In this document: piece by piece, positions 39,988 through 49,440 of the stretch | Layout: every line of letters begins with the position of its first letter | Position numbering within the stretch: position 1 is the stretch's first letter | Origin: Symsagittifera roscoffensis | Taxonomy: Eukaryota > Xenacoelomorpha > Acoela > Convolutidae | Reading direction: 5' to 3' | Assembly (NCBI RefSeq): GCF_963678635.1 | Contig: NW_026971675.1 | Span: 1 to 64,000, forward strand | DNA: 64,000 bases | Notes under the pieces: model-generated | Told to the model about the DNA's origin: nothing | Databases searched by the model: none | The model's input: only the letters and a program-made list of their open reading frames with translations | Made by a program: the position numbers and the translations under genes

Positions 39988-42900
39988 ATGATTAAAAGTA
40001 CTAATATCCTGAAGGCTCGAGCAGGGGGGAGACAAGAATTGGAAGGGTTGGAGGTAGACAGAGAGGTCGAATCAGTGATGATAGCCACAACACCCTCAAG
40101 CAGAGATGTGAAGACTCGCAAGAGGAAGAGAGAAGTAGAGGGATTGGGTAGTCCTTCAGTGGATGCTGTCTCGGAAGGAAACTTGAGAGAGACGGCGCCC
40201 ATGGTTTTGGCTCGATGCAAGACGGCGGCATACAAGAGCAGCACGGAGCTCAGAAGACCACTCGAAGTAGAGAGGGAAATAGAGGCTTCCACCAGTTCGA
40301 CATCGGAGGAAGACTTCAAGCCCCAGAAGATAAACGTGAAGAGAGGTTCAACGAGCGGACAGACATGGGAATTGGATGTCGGCAAAGAATGGGTCTCGAA
40401 GGCACACCAGGCCACGGGGAAGCAAGTGACGAGTGATCCACTGGAGAGGAACAAGACGAGGAACACCTCCCGGACATGGTGGGTGGCCCTCGAGACATTG
40501 AAGGAAATGGAGGACTGCTTGAAGAAGTTGGACAGTGGAGTAGCTCGCAAGCGACGCAATTGGGCCACCCGGCAAAAGGCCGAGGTTCACAAGATAGAAT
40601 TGGTGAATCAGCTGAAGAGGTCCCGGCAGAACTTGTTGAAGGATCATTTTGAAGAGGCAATGAGGACACCCTCATCAGCACCACCATTGATGGCGAATCC
40701 CTTCGTTAGAACCGCAGGACAATTAATGTTCACCTGGAGTCTGGTGGGAAAAGAGTTGGAGACATTGACCTCGTATGACAAACTGAAGTTGGGAAGCAAG
40801 AAGCTAGATGTGTATCAAGCACTGATGCAACACGTGGCCAGGGACAATTCTGGCTTGAGCCTGGCTAGGAGGAAGGATGCCACATGTTTCTTGAGATGGA
40901 TAATGTCAATGATGACTGACAGCACCATCTTGGCGTGCCACCAGAGAGCAAGCGGAAGTAAAACCGTGGAAAAAAGAGTCTCAACGATCATCTTAAACGT
41001 GTATCAGAGTACTGGAATAGAAAAGGAAGATGGTTCCAGACTATCCCTAGAGAACCACAGAAAGCTAGACGAGGTACGGAGGTTTTATAATAAGAAGTTC
41101 GAAGAAGAACATGCTGTTCACCGTAACCTGGCCTCGTCAGAGCAGTACTCAAGACTCAGCGAGAAGGGGGAATACCAATACGTGTCGGGAGTGATGGGAA
41201 TAGCCTATAACCCCTTCTTAGACTCAGAAGCTGGAGGCGCTCACAGGAACCACGAGGTAGCGGAGCTACTGAAGTTTTGGACAGAAAAAATAATGGAAAT
41301 AGACGCGGTGGAGAAAGAGGGGCCGAGCCTGGGCCTGATTCTTGAGAAAACACCAGAGGTGGTGAGCATACCGCGCTCGAACAAGAGAGTTGAAGTGGAC
41401 GTGGGTGATGGAAATGGCTTGTTAATCACGAACTTGGGAGTGGTATGGAAGTTACTAAGACACTCCTGGTGCCCACATCCCCACGCGAGTCTGATCGAGG
41501 AAACCACAGAGCGAGTGAGGCTAGCACCAACGGAGAATGAAGATTTTGCAAAATTGAGTGTGTTGCACAAATTAATCTCACCTCAGATGCAGGAGTCAGG
41601 CGAAAAGACGAACAAGCTAGTGTCAGCAAAGAAGATGGAGCCGGGTAGCTGTCTGGATTCGACGTGTGGGAACGGAGAGCACACCTGCGATGGAAGGTCA
41701 TGTGTCAGGATACTGTCCATTCAAAAGGAAGATCTGGTTATTTGGTTTGAAGACATCACGGAAAGGGAGAAAAATGAAGTGCAAATCGTTGCGGAGTGTT
41801 ACGCGAGAACTACGGTGAATATAGCGACAGCTCTCGGATTCTTCTCGAGAATGTGTAGTCTGCAGTCACTGGAGAGGCTAGAGTCTGAACACCATTTAGT
41901 GACGGCGTTGAGCGTAGAATCATGGCCTGGGGTATTGCAGGTGACTCAAAAACACATCCGAAGCTGGAAGGTTGGTCTCGAGGCGGAAATGGGGTTTCCC
42001 ATGAGCGAAGCTTATGGCCTGCCATTGAACGCAAAATCCCTGATAGGGTCAATGATGGCCAATTTGTGCGGAAGCCACTACCCACTGCACATGGCGATGG
42101 TGGAAGCATCCAGCCAGAGAGTATTGGTGGACAAGGCCTTCTCAGTGCCCAAGTGCGTGAGGTTGGCTCGGGTATCGCATCACTCGCATAAGTTGTTGAG
42201 GAAAATCAGAGGGACAGTACCGAAAGAGTTGAGAGATGACTTGAGTGAAATCTGGGGAGAAGAGCTTTTGAAGTTGGAAAGTGAAAACACAAGCGATCAC
42301 GAGAGACAAAACGTGATCGGAAAACCTGTGGGGGGTGCTTCAAACATGGAAGAGAACGACACCATGCATGAGAAAATGATGGAGCTTGAGCCTCTCTTGG
42401 AAGCCTCGGGGGAGCGTAACCTCAGGAGCATTGAGGTCACCCATGGAGAATGCCCATGCCACTGTTTGGCACAAACGGTGTGGTATCCAGATCACAAGAA
42501 ACTTTGCCTGGTGTGGGATGTGGAAGAAATTCGGTCGATCGGACTACCGGATCACCGGCAAAAGGTGACGCTCTTAGTAGTGAGTACGGCGGAGACGCCA
42601 GCGGCTGAATCAATATATGCGATAGACTACAGCAGGAGACTCGAGTTGTTTGAGACTGCGTGCAAAGTATTCGCCATACCAACGGAAGTCAGACACGTAT
42701 GGAGCCGTTTGAGGTATTTTCCATGGTTTCGGGCGACACTGACGTCTTGGTTGTACCTGACAACGAAAGATCACATGAGAAAGCATCAAAAGGAGTATCG
42801 ACAGTTCCAGGCCGAGATTGGGCCGGAAGCTTTCAAGAGACCACTGTTAACCCATCGAAATGCGATCACGACAGGATGGAAGAGAGTGGGTAAAATGTCT

Positions 42901-43188
42901 AGAGACAATACCAAAGCGAGGGAATCAATACTAGAGGAAGACTTGGCGAAGAACGTGAGCTTGAGCCTGCACAACTCCTTTTGTTTGAACCGGGAATCTA
43001 GGGTGAAGGCACTACCCAACCAGGCAAAGAGGTTGCAGGAGCAAAGAGAATGGATGCGATCCTATGAACAGCTGAAGGCTTGGGAGGAGATCGTGATTAG
43101 CTCCGATGATGAAGAAGAACTGTTGAGACAGTTTGCCGTATCTAGTACTTCAGGGTGCGGCACCTCCAAGGCGAAGAGTTCAAGATGA
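39988..43188 (+). CDS. Block-2 polyprotein, C-terminal 1066 residues (unknown function, element C)
   Basis: The longest uninterrupted frame of the window. The N-terminal 150 residues are basic with a nuclear-localisation-like KTRKRKRE. A helical region (200-400) follows, then the Cys-rich patch CLDSTCGNGEHTCDGRSC, the conserved stretch FSVPKCVRLAR and HGECPCHC. The end is acidic with SSDDEEELL. Compared with A and B it lacks about 19 residues after VTLLVVST (near 42587). A keeps the C-terminal 690 residues at high identity. It is not an envelope protein by sequence: no signal peptide, fusion peptide or anchor. I recognise no family. Confidence 0.75.
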   Translation: MIKSTNILKARAGGRQELEGLEVDREVESVMIATTPSSRDVKTRKRKREVEGLGSPSVDAVSEGNLRETAPMVLARCKTAAYKSSTELRRPLEVEREIEASTSSTSEEDFKPQKINVKRGSTSGQTWELDVGKEWVSKAHQATGKQVTSDPLERNKTRNTSRTWWVALETLKEMEDCLKKLDSGVARKRRNWATRQKAEVHKIELVNQLKRSRQNLLKDHFEEAMRTPSSAPPLMANPFVRTAGQLMFTWSLVGKELETLTSYDKLKLGSKKLDVYQALMQHVARDNSGLSLARRKDATCFLRWIMSMMTDSTILACHQRASGSKTVEKRVSTIILNVYQSTGIEKEDGSRLSLENHRKLDEVRRFYNKKFEEEHAVHRNLASSEQYSRLSEKGEYQYVSGVMGIAYNPFLDSEAGGAHRNHEVAELLKFWTEKIMEIDAVEKEGPSLGLILEKTPEVVSIPRSNKRVEVDVGDGNGLLITNLGVVWKLLRHSWCPHPHASLIEETTERVRLAPTENEDFAKLSVLHKLISPQMQESGEKTNKLVSAKKMEPGSCLDSTCGNGEHTCDGRSCVRILSIQKEDLVIWFEDITEREKNEVQIVAECYARTTVNIATALGFFSRMCSLQSLERLESEHHLVTALSVESWPGVLQVTQKHIRSWKVGLEAEMGFPMSEAYGLPLNAKSLIGSMMANLCGSHYPLHMAMVEASSQRVLVDKAFSVPKCVRLARVSHHSHKLLRKIRGTVPKELRDDLSEIWGEELLKLESENTSDHERQNVIGKPVGGASNMEENDTMHEKMMELEPLLEASGERNLRSIEVTHGECPCHCLAQTVWYPDHKKLCLVWDVEEIRSIGLPDHRQKVTLLVVSTAETPAAESIYAIDYSRRLELFETACKVFAIPTEVRHVWSRLRYFPWFRATLTSWLYLTTKDHMRKHQKEYRQFQAEIGPEAFKRPLLTHRNAITTGWKRVGKMSRDNTKARESILEEDLAKNVSLSLHNSFCLNRESRVKALPNQAKRLQEQREWMRSYEQLKAWEEIVISSDDEEELLRQFAVSSTSGCGTSKAKSSR

Positions 43189-43605
43189 GCGGATGGTTCG
43201 AATGGATCTTGAGTCTTGAGAGGGAAGGGGGGCTTGAGTGTGGATCCGGGTGAAACCTGGGTTCACGAAAAAGAAATTTTAACGAATCAGATATTGTTAT
43301 TAATATGCTATATCTATTATATAAATCAAAATGCTGCATGACAATTTCCTAATTGAATGGGACAAAAGAAATTTTAAATAATTGGCTTGAAAAGCGAGAA
43401 TTCAAGGGTGCAGGTGTGTGCAGATTTTGATTGCTGTTTAGCGATAGTGTGAAAATTTTACATGGCTGTGAATTTTGGGGTGTAGATAAGCTTAAGTCTG
43501 CTGCAAACTTCTGATAATGACCACTGGCACTGTTACCTTGAGCAACACTCGGTTTTCTGGGACTCACTGGCAGACGACAGCACGCGATGAGGACATCGAT
43601 CTTGA
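43189..43605 (+). other. 3' noncoding region of element C
   Basis: It is alignable with A 2084-2501 and B 9572-9993. No ORF. It leads into the polypurine tract. Confidence 0.65.
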
Positions 43606-43617
43606 GTCCGGGGAGTA
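43606..43617 (+). promoter_or_regulatory. 3' polypurine tract of element C
   Basis: GTCCGGGGAGTA directly precedes the LTR. Confidence 0.82.
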
Positions 43618-44522
43618 TGTGCCAGTCGGTCCTTTTTGGAAGTTTGACCTTGAGAAAAGCAAGAGCACTTAATTTTGGAGTGAAATTTAATTTTTCAAAA
43701 ATTCGAATGGAGCCTGTCATGCACGATTTTCTCGCGATAACTGAAAACCGAAAAAGAGAAATCAGAACAATCGAGTAACAATCGCGGGAAAGTTGCTAGA
43801 TAAAACAGTGGGAAATTGCTATTCGCAATTTCTGTCACAATAGAACGAGAGTAGAGCTGTCCCATCTGAAACAGAGACAAGCGTGTTCCCGAGAACTGGA
43901 TTGTCATCACTCGATTGGATTATTATTTGAACTGAACTAGAGTGAACCTTCGGTGGAAAGGTGGACAGCTTGAGTGTCCCAATGGTTCACATAAAACTTC
44001 ATTCTAGAGTTCAGACTTACCTCTGCCATTAAAACTGACAAACATTGAACTTATCTAGTTATCTTAGTTAATTCTAGAGTTGCTTACCCATTTAATTACC
44101 CCCTGTGCTTGAGCGTATCAGCATGTGAGTCCTTAATTTAAATTTCTAGAGTGTGTTTTATGATTGTTATGTTGAGATAAGGCGAGTCTTAGGTTGATCC
44201 ATCTGAAATGGATCAAAGTTCCACTGTCTAATAAAAAGTAACTTAAGGGATCGTTCCGACCCGGTTTTTAACGGCGTTCATGTATTTTGGGTATCTAGAG
44301 ACCTAAGTATGGGGACGTTATTATTTCTAGAGTGGGGGGATATTTTGGTAGTAGCCTTTAAGCTGTAACGGGTCGTAGTCTCATGTCACAAGCGAACCGA
44401 ATTGGCTCCGACTGATTTGAGGTGGAAAAACACAAGAGATAGTGTCCCTGACTCTTGAGCCAATGGTTATAGGGCCTATTTTTCTAAAGCATCATGTGTG
44501 ACTGCAGTAGACGAATGTTACA
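43618..44522 (+). repeat. 3' LTR of element C (905 bp)
   Basis: TGTGCCAGTCGG...GAATGTTACA. The hairpin at 44194-44216 and AATAAA at 44230-44235. Element B sequence resumes at 44523. Confidence 0.93.
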
Positions 44523-45541
44523 GATGTTTGTCTCTTGTTCTATACTCAATTATCATGTCGTATCCGTCCAGGCGAACTATCCACCCCCAATGTAGCTCTG
44601 GTCCATTGAGTACGTCTTCAGCCAGCTGAGTGCCCTGTTGTCGACTCGCAGCTTGAATGACTCGCTTCTTAGGTACGCTCTGTATTTCTCGACAAAGGTA
44701 ACCACGGCTAAAATCTCTGCTTTCGGCGCCCCGTACTTCATCTCCGTATCACTCAAGACTTTACTCCCGTACGCTATCGGTCTCAAGACTGTCTTCTCGT
44801 TCCATTCCTGTTCTTGATGAAGAATGCCAGAAATCACTACTACCGACGCATCCGTGTCCAGCACGTACAACCCTTTTTCCGTTGGCATCCCTAGCACCGG
44901 TGACTCGCACAACTCATTCTTTTTTCTTTGGAATGACTCTTCCGCCGCGTTGTTCCACGTGAAACTCGTGCCTTTGTGCCTCATTAGTTGTTGCATCGGG
45001 TATACCTTGTCCGCGTAGCCCTTGATGAACTCCCTGTAATAGTTCGCGAAACCCAGGAAGCTCATCAATTGATGTTCCGTCTTTGGCGATTTCCAAGTCA
45101 GAACCGCTTCCACTGCATCTGGGTCTGGTCTGATGCCATGCCTGTCCACCATCCTCCCCAAGTATTTGATTGAATCCTTGGGTATCTCGCACTTTGACGG
45201 TTTGCACTTTAGTCCTGACCTTTTCATGCATGCAAATACCTCGTCTAGTCGCTCGATGTGGTCTTCCATTGTAGGCGTCGCTATCACCACATCGTCCACG
45301 TAGCACATTACCAAATTGCCGTATTTCTTTGTCACACCTATCATTGCGTGTGCCATCGATCGTTGAAATGTGGCCGTGGCATTGCATAGACCAAATGGCA
45401 TCCGTTTCCATTGAAACAGCCCTAGCTCGCAGGCGAACCCTGTTTTGTCCCTGTCCTGCTTCCTCAGTGGGACTTGCCCAAAATGCCGAAACTAAATCAA
45501 GAGTCGTAGAAAACTTTGCATCACCTAACTTCGAGAGACTC
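44523..45541 (-). pseudogene. pol: RT and RNase H part of element B
   Basis: On the minus strand this is the RT palm onward (MPFGLCNATATFQR, YVDD, FLGFANYYREFIKGYADKV) and most of RNase H (LDTDASV, MKYGAPKAE, LRVDNRALSWL). The open frame 44577-45401 is the main part. The region above 45401 is shifted, and a stop falls near 44577. Its downstream continuation (RNase H end) is at 21911 and below, 22.6 kb away, with C in between. Its upstream part is cut at 45541 by D, in the SLSKLGDAKF motif. Confidence 0.9.
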
Positions 45542-46458
45542 TGTGACATTCGACCAGAATGGACCAAAATGCAGATTCAGCATATTCGAGTTTTTTAACA
45601 GCGAACCTTCCGAATTGACTTTTTTAAGCGATTAACGACGTTATTGGGACGATTAGTCAAACGGTGAAGGTCAAGATTTTCTGGTATTTTGAAACTTTAA
45701 AAATTCGAAGTATGACGTCATATTTCTGAGAAACGTCAGAAACGGCCATTTTGGCAGAAATACGGAAGAAAAACACAACAACATTAGTTGCGATAGCGTG
45801 AACAACGAGAACTGTGCTTGAAAAACAACGACGAATTGCAGAAGTATCAGAGACCGCTCCGAGTTGCAACTATTGTGTCGCTACAATAGTTGCAAGGCCG
45901 TTGCGAACAACGGTGAAGGGTGGAAAACCAGCCTTCCGGAAGGAGAATAGGAGCCTTATTTCCCCGGACTCAGGAATCCGGAGTGGTCTCGGGACTGGAA
46001 CTTTTATTAATTTATATAAAATTTTAGCTTCCCTGTCATGTCCTGAGTTGAATTTAATTAACATCTGAATTCATTTTGTTAGGGTGAGAAGCTAGGAGTT
46101 GGGGGAAAGGGTTGATCCATCTTCGATGGAGATGATGATTTTTCTCTACTGAACAAAAACATTAATAATTCAATAAGTAGTAGTAGCCCTGTTTTTAGGA
46201 GTGACCTCTTGGTCTGGGGATACTGAGACCCAGCCATGAGCTCACTATTTCTGCTAAGTTGACTAAGTTGATTTGAGTGTTTTGACCGCAGCCGAAAGCA
46301 GTAACGTTTTTTGTCGACCCGATGTTAGAAAGACCACCGAAAGTACTGGCTTGGTAGAGACGGTTAAAAACATGTAAAGCTCTGTTTAGACATTAGCCAG
46401 TCGTCTTAGGACTTAGTTTTTTTTCACGTCGATATGTATCTTCCGGGCGAATGTTACA
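45542..46458 (+). repeat. 5' LTR of element D (917 bp)
   Basis: It starts TGTGACATTCG and ends CGAATGTTACA, near-perfect inverted ends. It has a 13-bp stem TTGCAACTATTGT / ACAATAGTTGCAA at 45864-45895 and a small stem TCCATC-TTC-GATGGA at 46116-46130 that matches the position of the A/B/C poly(A) hairpin. It shares only short tracts with the C LTR. Confidence 0.93.
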
Positions 46459-46650
46459 TAGATGCTTTTAATGGGCTCCTGGGTGTTATTCTTTTTTAAC
46501 ATCATGACCGGCAGAACCGTTAACGAGCACTCCGCGCCGAGCGGATGCTCACATTAACGCCCTTAATAGGCCTAAGCCGCCGGGGCGGAAGGGTAGTTCG
46601 GAACGCGGAAGCCTTGCGGATTACCGTGAATTGCTTTTTTACCTAGTTAA
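46459..46650 (+). other. Structured GC-rich leader segment, element D
   Basis: It contains a strong hairpin at 46519-46558 (GAGCACTCCGC / GCGGATGCTC inside GTTAA/TTAAC), a CCGCC/GGCGG stem near 46577 and the GGTA/TACC pair (46592/46622) shared with C. It stands out in an AT-rich leader. Confidence 0.5.
46472..46485 (+). promoter_or_regulatory. Candidate primer-binding site, element D
   Basis: TGGGCTCCTGGGTG, 13 nt after the LTR, conserved with C 22816-22830. The tRNA is not identified. Confidence 0.4.
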
Positions 46651-46740
46651 GACCGAAAATTCACGAACCATGAAGGGTGGGTGGATTCGCGATCCCGTCG
46701 TTCCCTGAGAGGTTTATGACCAAAAACACTTAAAGATATA

Positions 46741-46835
46741 TATAAAACCAAACAAAAAGTAGTATAGTACCCAAGAAAAACAAAAAATAAAAAAAACAAC
46801 CGAAAAAACCAAAAACAGTGAAAAAGTAAAAAAAT
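46741..46835 (+). repeat. A-rich tract in leader of D
   Basis: CAAAAA-type runs, the counterpart of C 23040-23130. Confidence 0.6.
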
Positions 46836-47739
46836 CAGTAGAAATCATCCCCCCAGACAAGATGTGATCCGACCCTCCCGTTTGTTGTTGATAGATATAT
46901 TGTTGTTACAGGCAATTATTTCAATCAGGATTGTTACGATCAGTTTTGAAGCCCGTTTGTGAGGCTTGTACTGTAGGGTAATTTGAGCATTTAAGCACGT
47001 TAATGATAAATTGCGTTCAATCTGGAAGGGTCAGCTGATTTATGCTCAATCCGGAGGCGTCTTGGGAGAAGACCGATCCGGCAAGCAGTACAAGGAGCAT
47101 AAAGAAGGGGCTCAACGACAACAGCAATCGACTGTTGGGTATCGTTAACAAGTTTTGTTTCCCTTTTGGTACAAAAAGTAAGATAGTAATCTGTGGGAGC
47201 TCGACAGTGCTTCACTGTAGTGAACCTTCACCGAACTGCGAATATCCGAGTTAAGCACCTTAATTCGGATATTAAATAAACCCGGAGGAGTATAGTATTA
47301 CTAATATTATTACTTATATAGCCTATATTATTACTCCTATATCGTTTTTCAGTGAAAAACACAAGAAGCAGACCAGTTTTAAGGGTCAAAATAGCGATAT
47401 TTTGATCCCCCCACAAGTCGCGATTTTTGAGATATCGATATTTTTTGAAACGGAAAAAGCACTAAAGTAGTGTGTTACATCGTAACTGCACTACCATAAT
47501 AGATAGAACCGTTTAAATTTAGTTCGGAAGTGGTTGGAACCATTTTGAAACCGAAAACCGAATTTTCGTGATTTTTTGAGAAAACGAAACAATATAAATT
47601 CAGAAATTTTTTTAAAATTTTTGAGTTAGAACAGTAAAAAAAGTTGTTGGGAGTGAATCTACAAGTTTTAAAACCCGCTTCCCGAAAGCATTCCGGGTCG
47701 CAGAGAAATCGAACTTAACGTTTTTGATTTGGTGGATTC
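46836..47739 (+). other. Leader of D, no gene recognised
   Basis: AT-rich. Isolated CCGGAGG-type motifs at about 47050 and 47281 herald the array downstream. The short frames here look like chance. Confidence 0.4.
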
Positions 47740-48660
47740 TTCAATCCGGAGGGGTACAGGTAGCATAGTTTTTCGCAAATTTTTTTCAACTAAAGCGTTT
47801 TAGATCGGGTCTTTTGCATTGAACTAGAAGAGTGTAGGCCTTCTGAGCTCGGATCAAAAATTTTTAGGCCGAAAAGAACAGAGTTGCGGAAAAAGTTAGG
47901 CGGAACCTATAAGAGACAAATTTTTTTGACTTTAGAAAAAAGACGTTTTGGTTAATAACTTTGGAACTACTGGGCATATCGAGTTGATCTTGGCATCAAA
48001 AGATCAGAAATTAGCTGAGCTTACTGATAGGGACAAAAGTTTTTCGAAAAAGTAAGCTTGAAAAGTTTTTGAGATTGTTTTTAACAAATTCACCAATTTG
48101 GGAGGGTAGACCCTTCACGTTTAATATAATTTTTTTTAGAAAAGCCCCTACACCCCTACCAAAAGATAAAAACGGTTGAATAAAGTAACTTTTAGGCTGT
48201 TCTAGACGAAAAAAGAAGGCTAAAGGCAAGGAGAACCTTGATCGAACCGAAGTTAGGCTAACGATAAGACCCTTCACCGTTAGCGTGAATTGTCAAATAA
48301 GAGGCTTAACTTCAATCCGGAGGGGTCTAGGAAAGCATTACATACCCTTCCTAGTTAATTGGAAAAGAAAAATTGCATCGGAGAACGTATCCGGGGGTTA
48401 TAGGTTGAAAGAAGGAAATCTCCGAAAGCTACTATTACAAACCAGAGGGCTCCCAATCCGGAGGGGTCAAAAATATTTTTTTTCTCGAATTAGGAGGGGT
48501 CCGAATCCGAAGGGGCCTTATATTTGCTAATTCGAAGGGGTCCCAATCTGGAGTGGTTTTATATCTACTAACTCAGAGGGGTCCCAATCTGGAGGGGTCT
48601 AATTTTTGTTAGTCCGGAAGGGTCCTATTTTTTTCCAATCCGGAGGGCTATTATTTTATA
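47740..48660 (+). repeat. Dispersed AATCCGGAGGGGTC motif array in leader of D
   Basis: About ten exact or near copies (for example near 47742, 48311, 48459, 48548, 48580, 48640), often in pairs with CCGAATCCGAAGGGGCC-like variants, irregularly spaced. Part recurs at 50488-50800 through the tandem duplication. Confidence 0.65.
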
Positions 48661-48880
48661 AAAGGACTTAGGTAAACGGAAGAAAGATTAAAGTGAGAGG
48701 TATTAGGTTATTAGCAGACAGGCTAGGAGTCAGTGACTGCGCTGGTAACTTGCCTTTCAATAAAAACCAGACCAAAACAAAACAGGTGCGAGCTCGGATA
48801 TTCGCGACACAAAGTCTAAACTAAAAAGAGCGTAATTCATTGGTGTGGATTGAAACCCAATACGTTTTTATGAAAAGTGA

Positions 48881-49016
48881 CTGCCCTGAGGGTTGTAGTA
48901 GGTCTAGCTCGGGCAGTCCGAAGGCAGATAGGTAATACAGTACTCGGTGGGTGCAATAGACGCCCACTTGAGAAATTTACTGCCTTGAAAGTTTTGTCTG
49001 TTTGGTGCAGCACCAA
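48881..49016 (+). other. Stem-loop cluster before gag (element D, copy 1)
   Basis: CTGCCCTGAG (48881) pairs with CTCGGGCAG (48908). GTGGGTGC pairs with GCCCAC (about 48946-48966). TTGGTGC-A-GCACCAA (49002-49016) is a palindromic hairpin. Copy 2 has them at about 51021-51161. It resembles a dimerisation/packaging region by position, 400 nt before the gag ATG. Confidence 0.4.
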
Positions 49017-49440
49017 GCAGGGAAAGCTTTTTCTTAAAAAAAACAAGTTCGACTATTGTACGGCGACCGACTAAAAGTACAATACACATACGTTTTTTTC
49101 ATAGAGGTATTCATATTCTGTCATTATATATTATATTTTTTCTTTTTGTTTTTGATTTTAAATCTACATAAACTGTGCTTGATTGGGTAGTGAGTACACT
49201 ATCTTTTAAATTGACTGATAACATCATATTGTGCTAGTTTTCAAATCTTACGACCGATAATCGGTTAGTGTGAATAAATTATATACCAACTGTACTCTGA
49301 TAACATACAGGTATTCGTGGTCACTATTTTATAGAATCTTGTGAAGTTTATTGTGTTGTGTCATTATTATTGGTAGTCAAAATATAAGGTCACTACCAAT
49401 CGAATTAAGTGTATTGGCATTAAGAGGTGACAAATTGAGA

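Larger units (their letters stand above)
21912..44522 (+). mobile_element. Element C: near-complete 22.6-kb Ty3/gypsy-type LTR retrotransposon
   Basis: It is bounded by two LTRs (893 and 905 bp) that are nearly identical, inserted in the RNase H gene of B. Flanking B sequence ends ...TTGAT on the left and resumes GATGTTTG on the right, so GAT is shared, compatible with a slightly eroded 4-5 bp target duplication. Order: leader with repeats, gag-protease, RT, RNase H, linker, integrase, extension, macro module, splice-acceptor region, block 2 with SGNH hydrolase and unknown protein, polypurine tract, LTR. Several frames are broken. Its size is far above the usual 5-10 kb of Ty3 elements. Confidence 0.92.

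Noticed and set aside
34704-43188. Block 2 as an envelope (env) gene, by position
   Set aside because: No signal peptide, no membrane anchor, no fusion-protein features. The start has a coiled coil and an SGNH hydrolase, which fit an internal protein.
44577-45401. A separate short retroelement between C and D
   Set aside because: Its RNase H end continues exactly at 21911, so it is the upstream part of B and not an independent element.
48285-48530. Small ORFs in the D leader (also 50463-50711, 48877-49074, 51020-51316)
   Set aside because: They lie in structured or repeat DNA, are kept only because of the recent duplication, and have no counterpart in C.
47740-48660. CRISPR-like array from repeated CCGGAGGGGTC
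   Set aside because: Spacing is irregular, units are short and variable, and the context is a eukaryotic retroelement.
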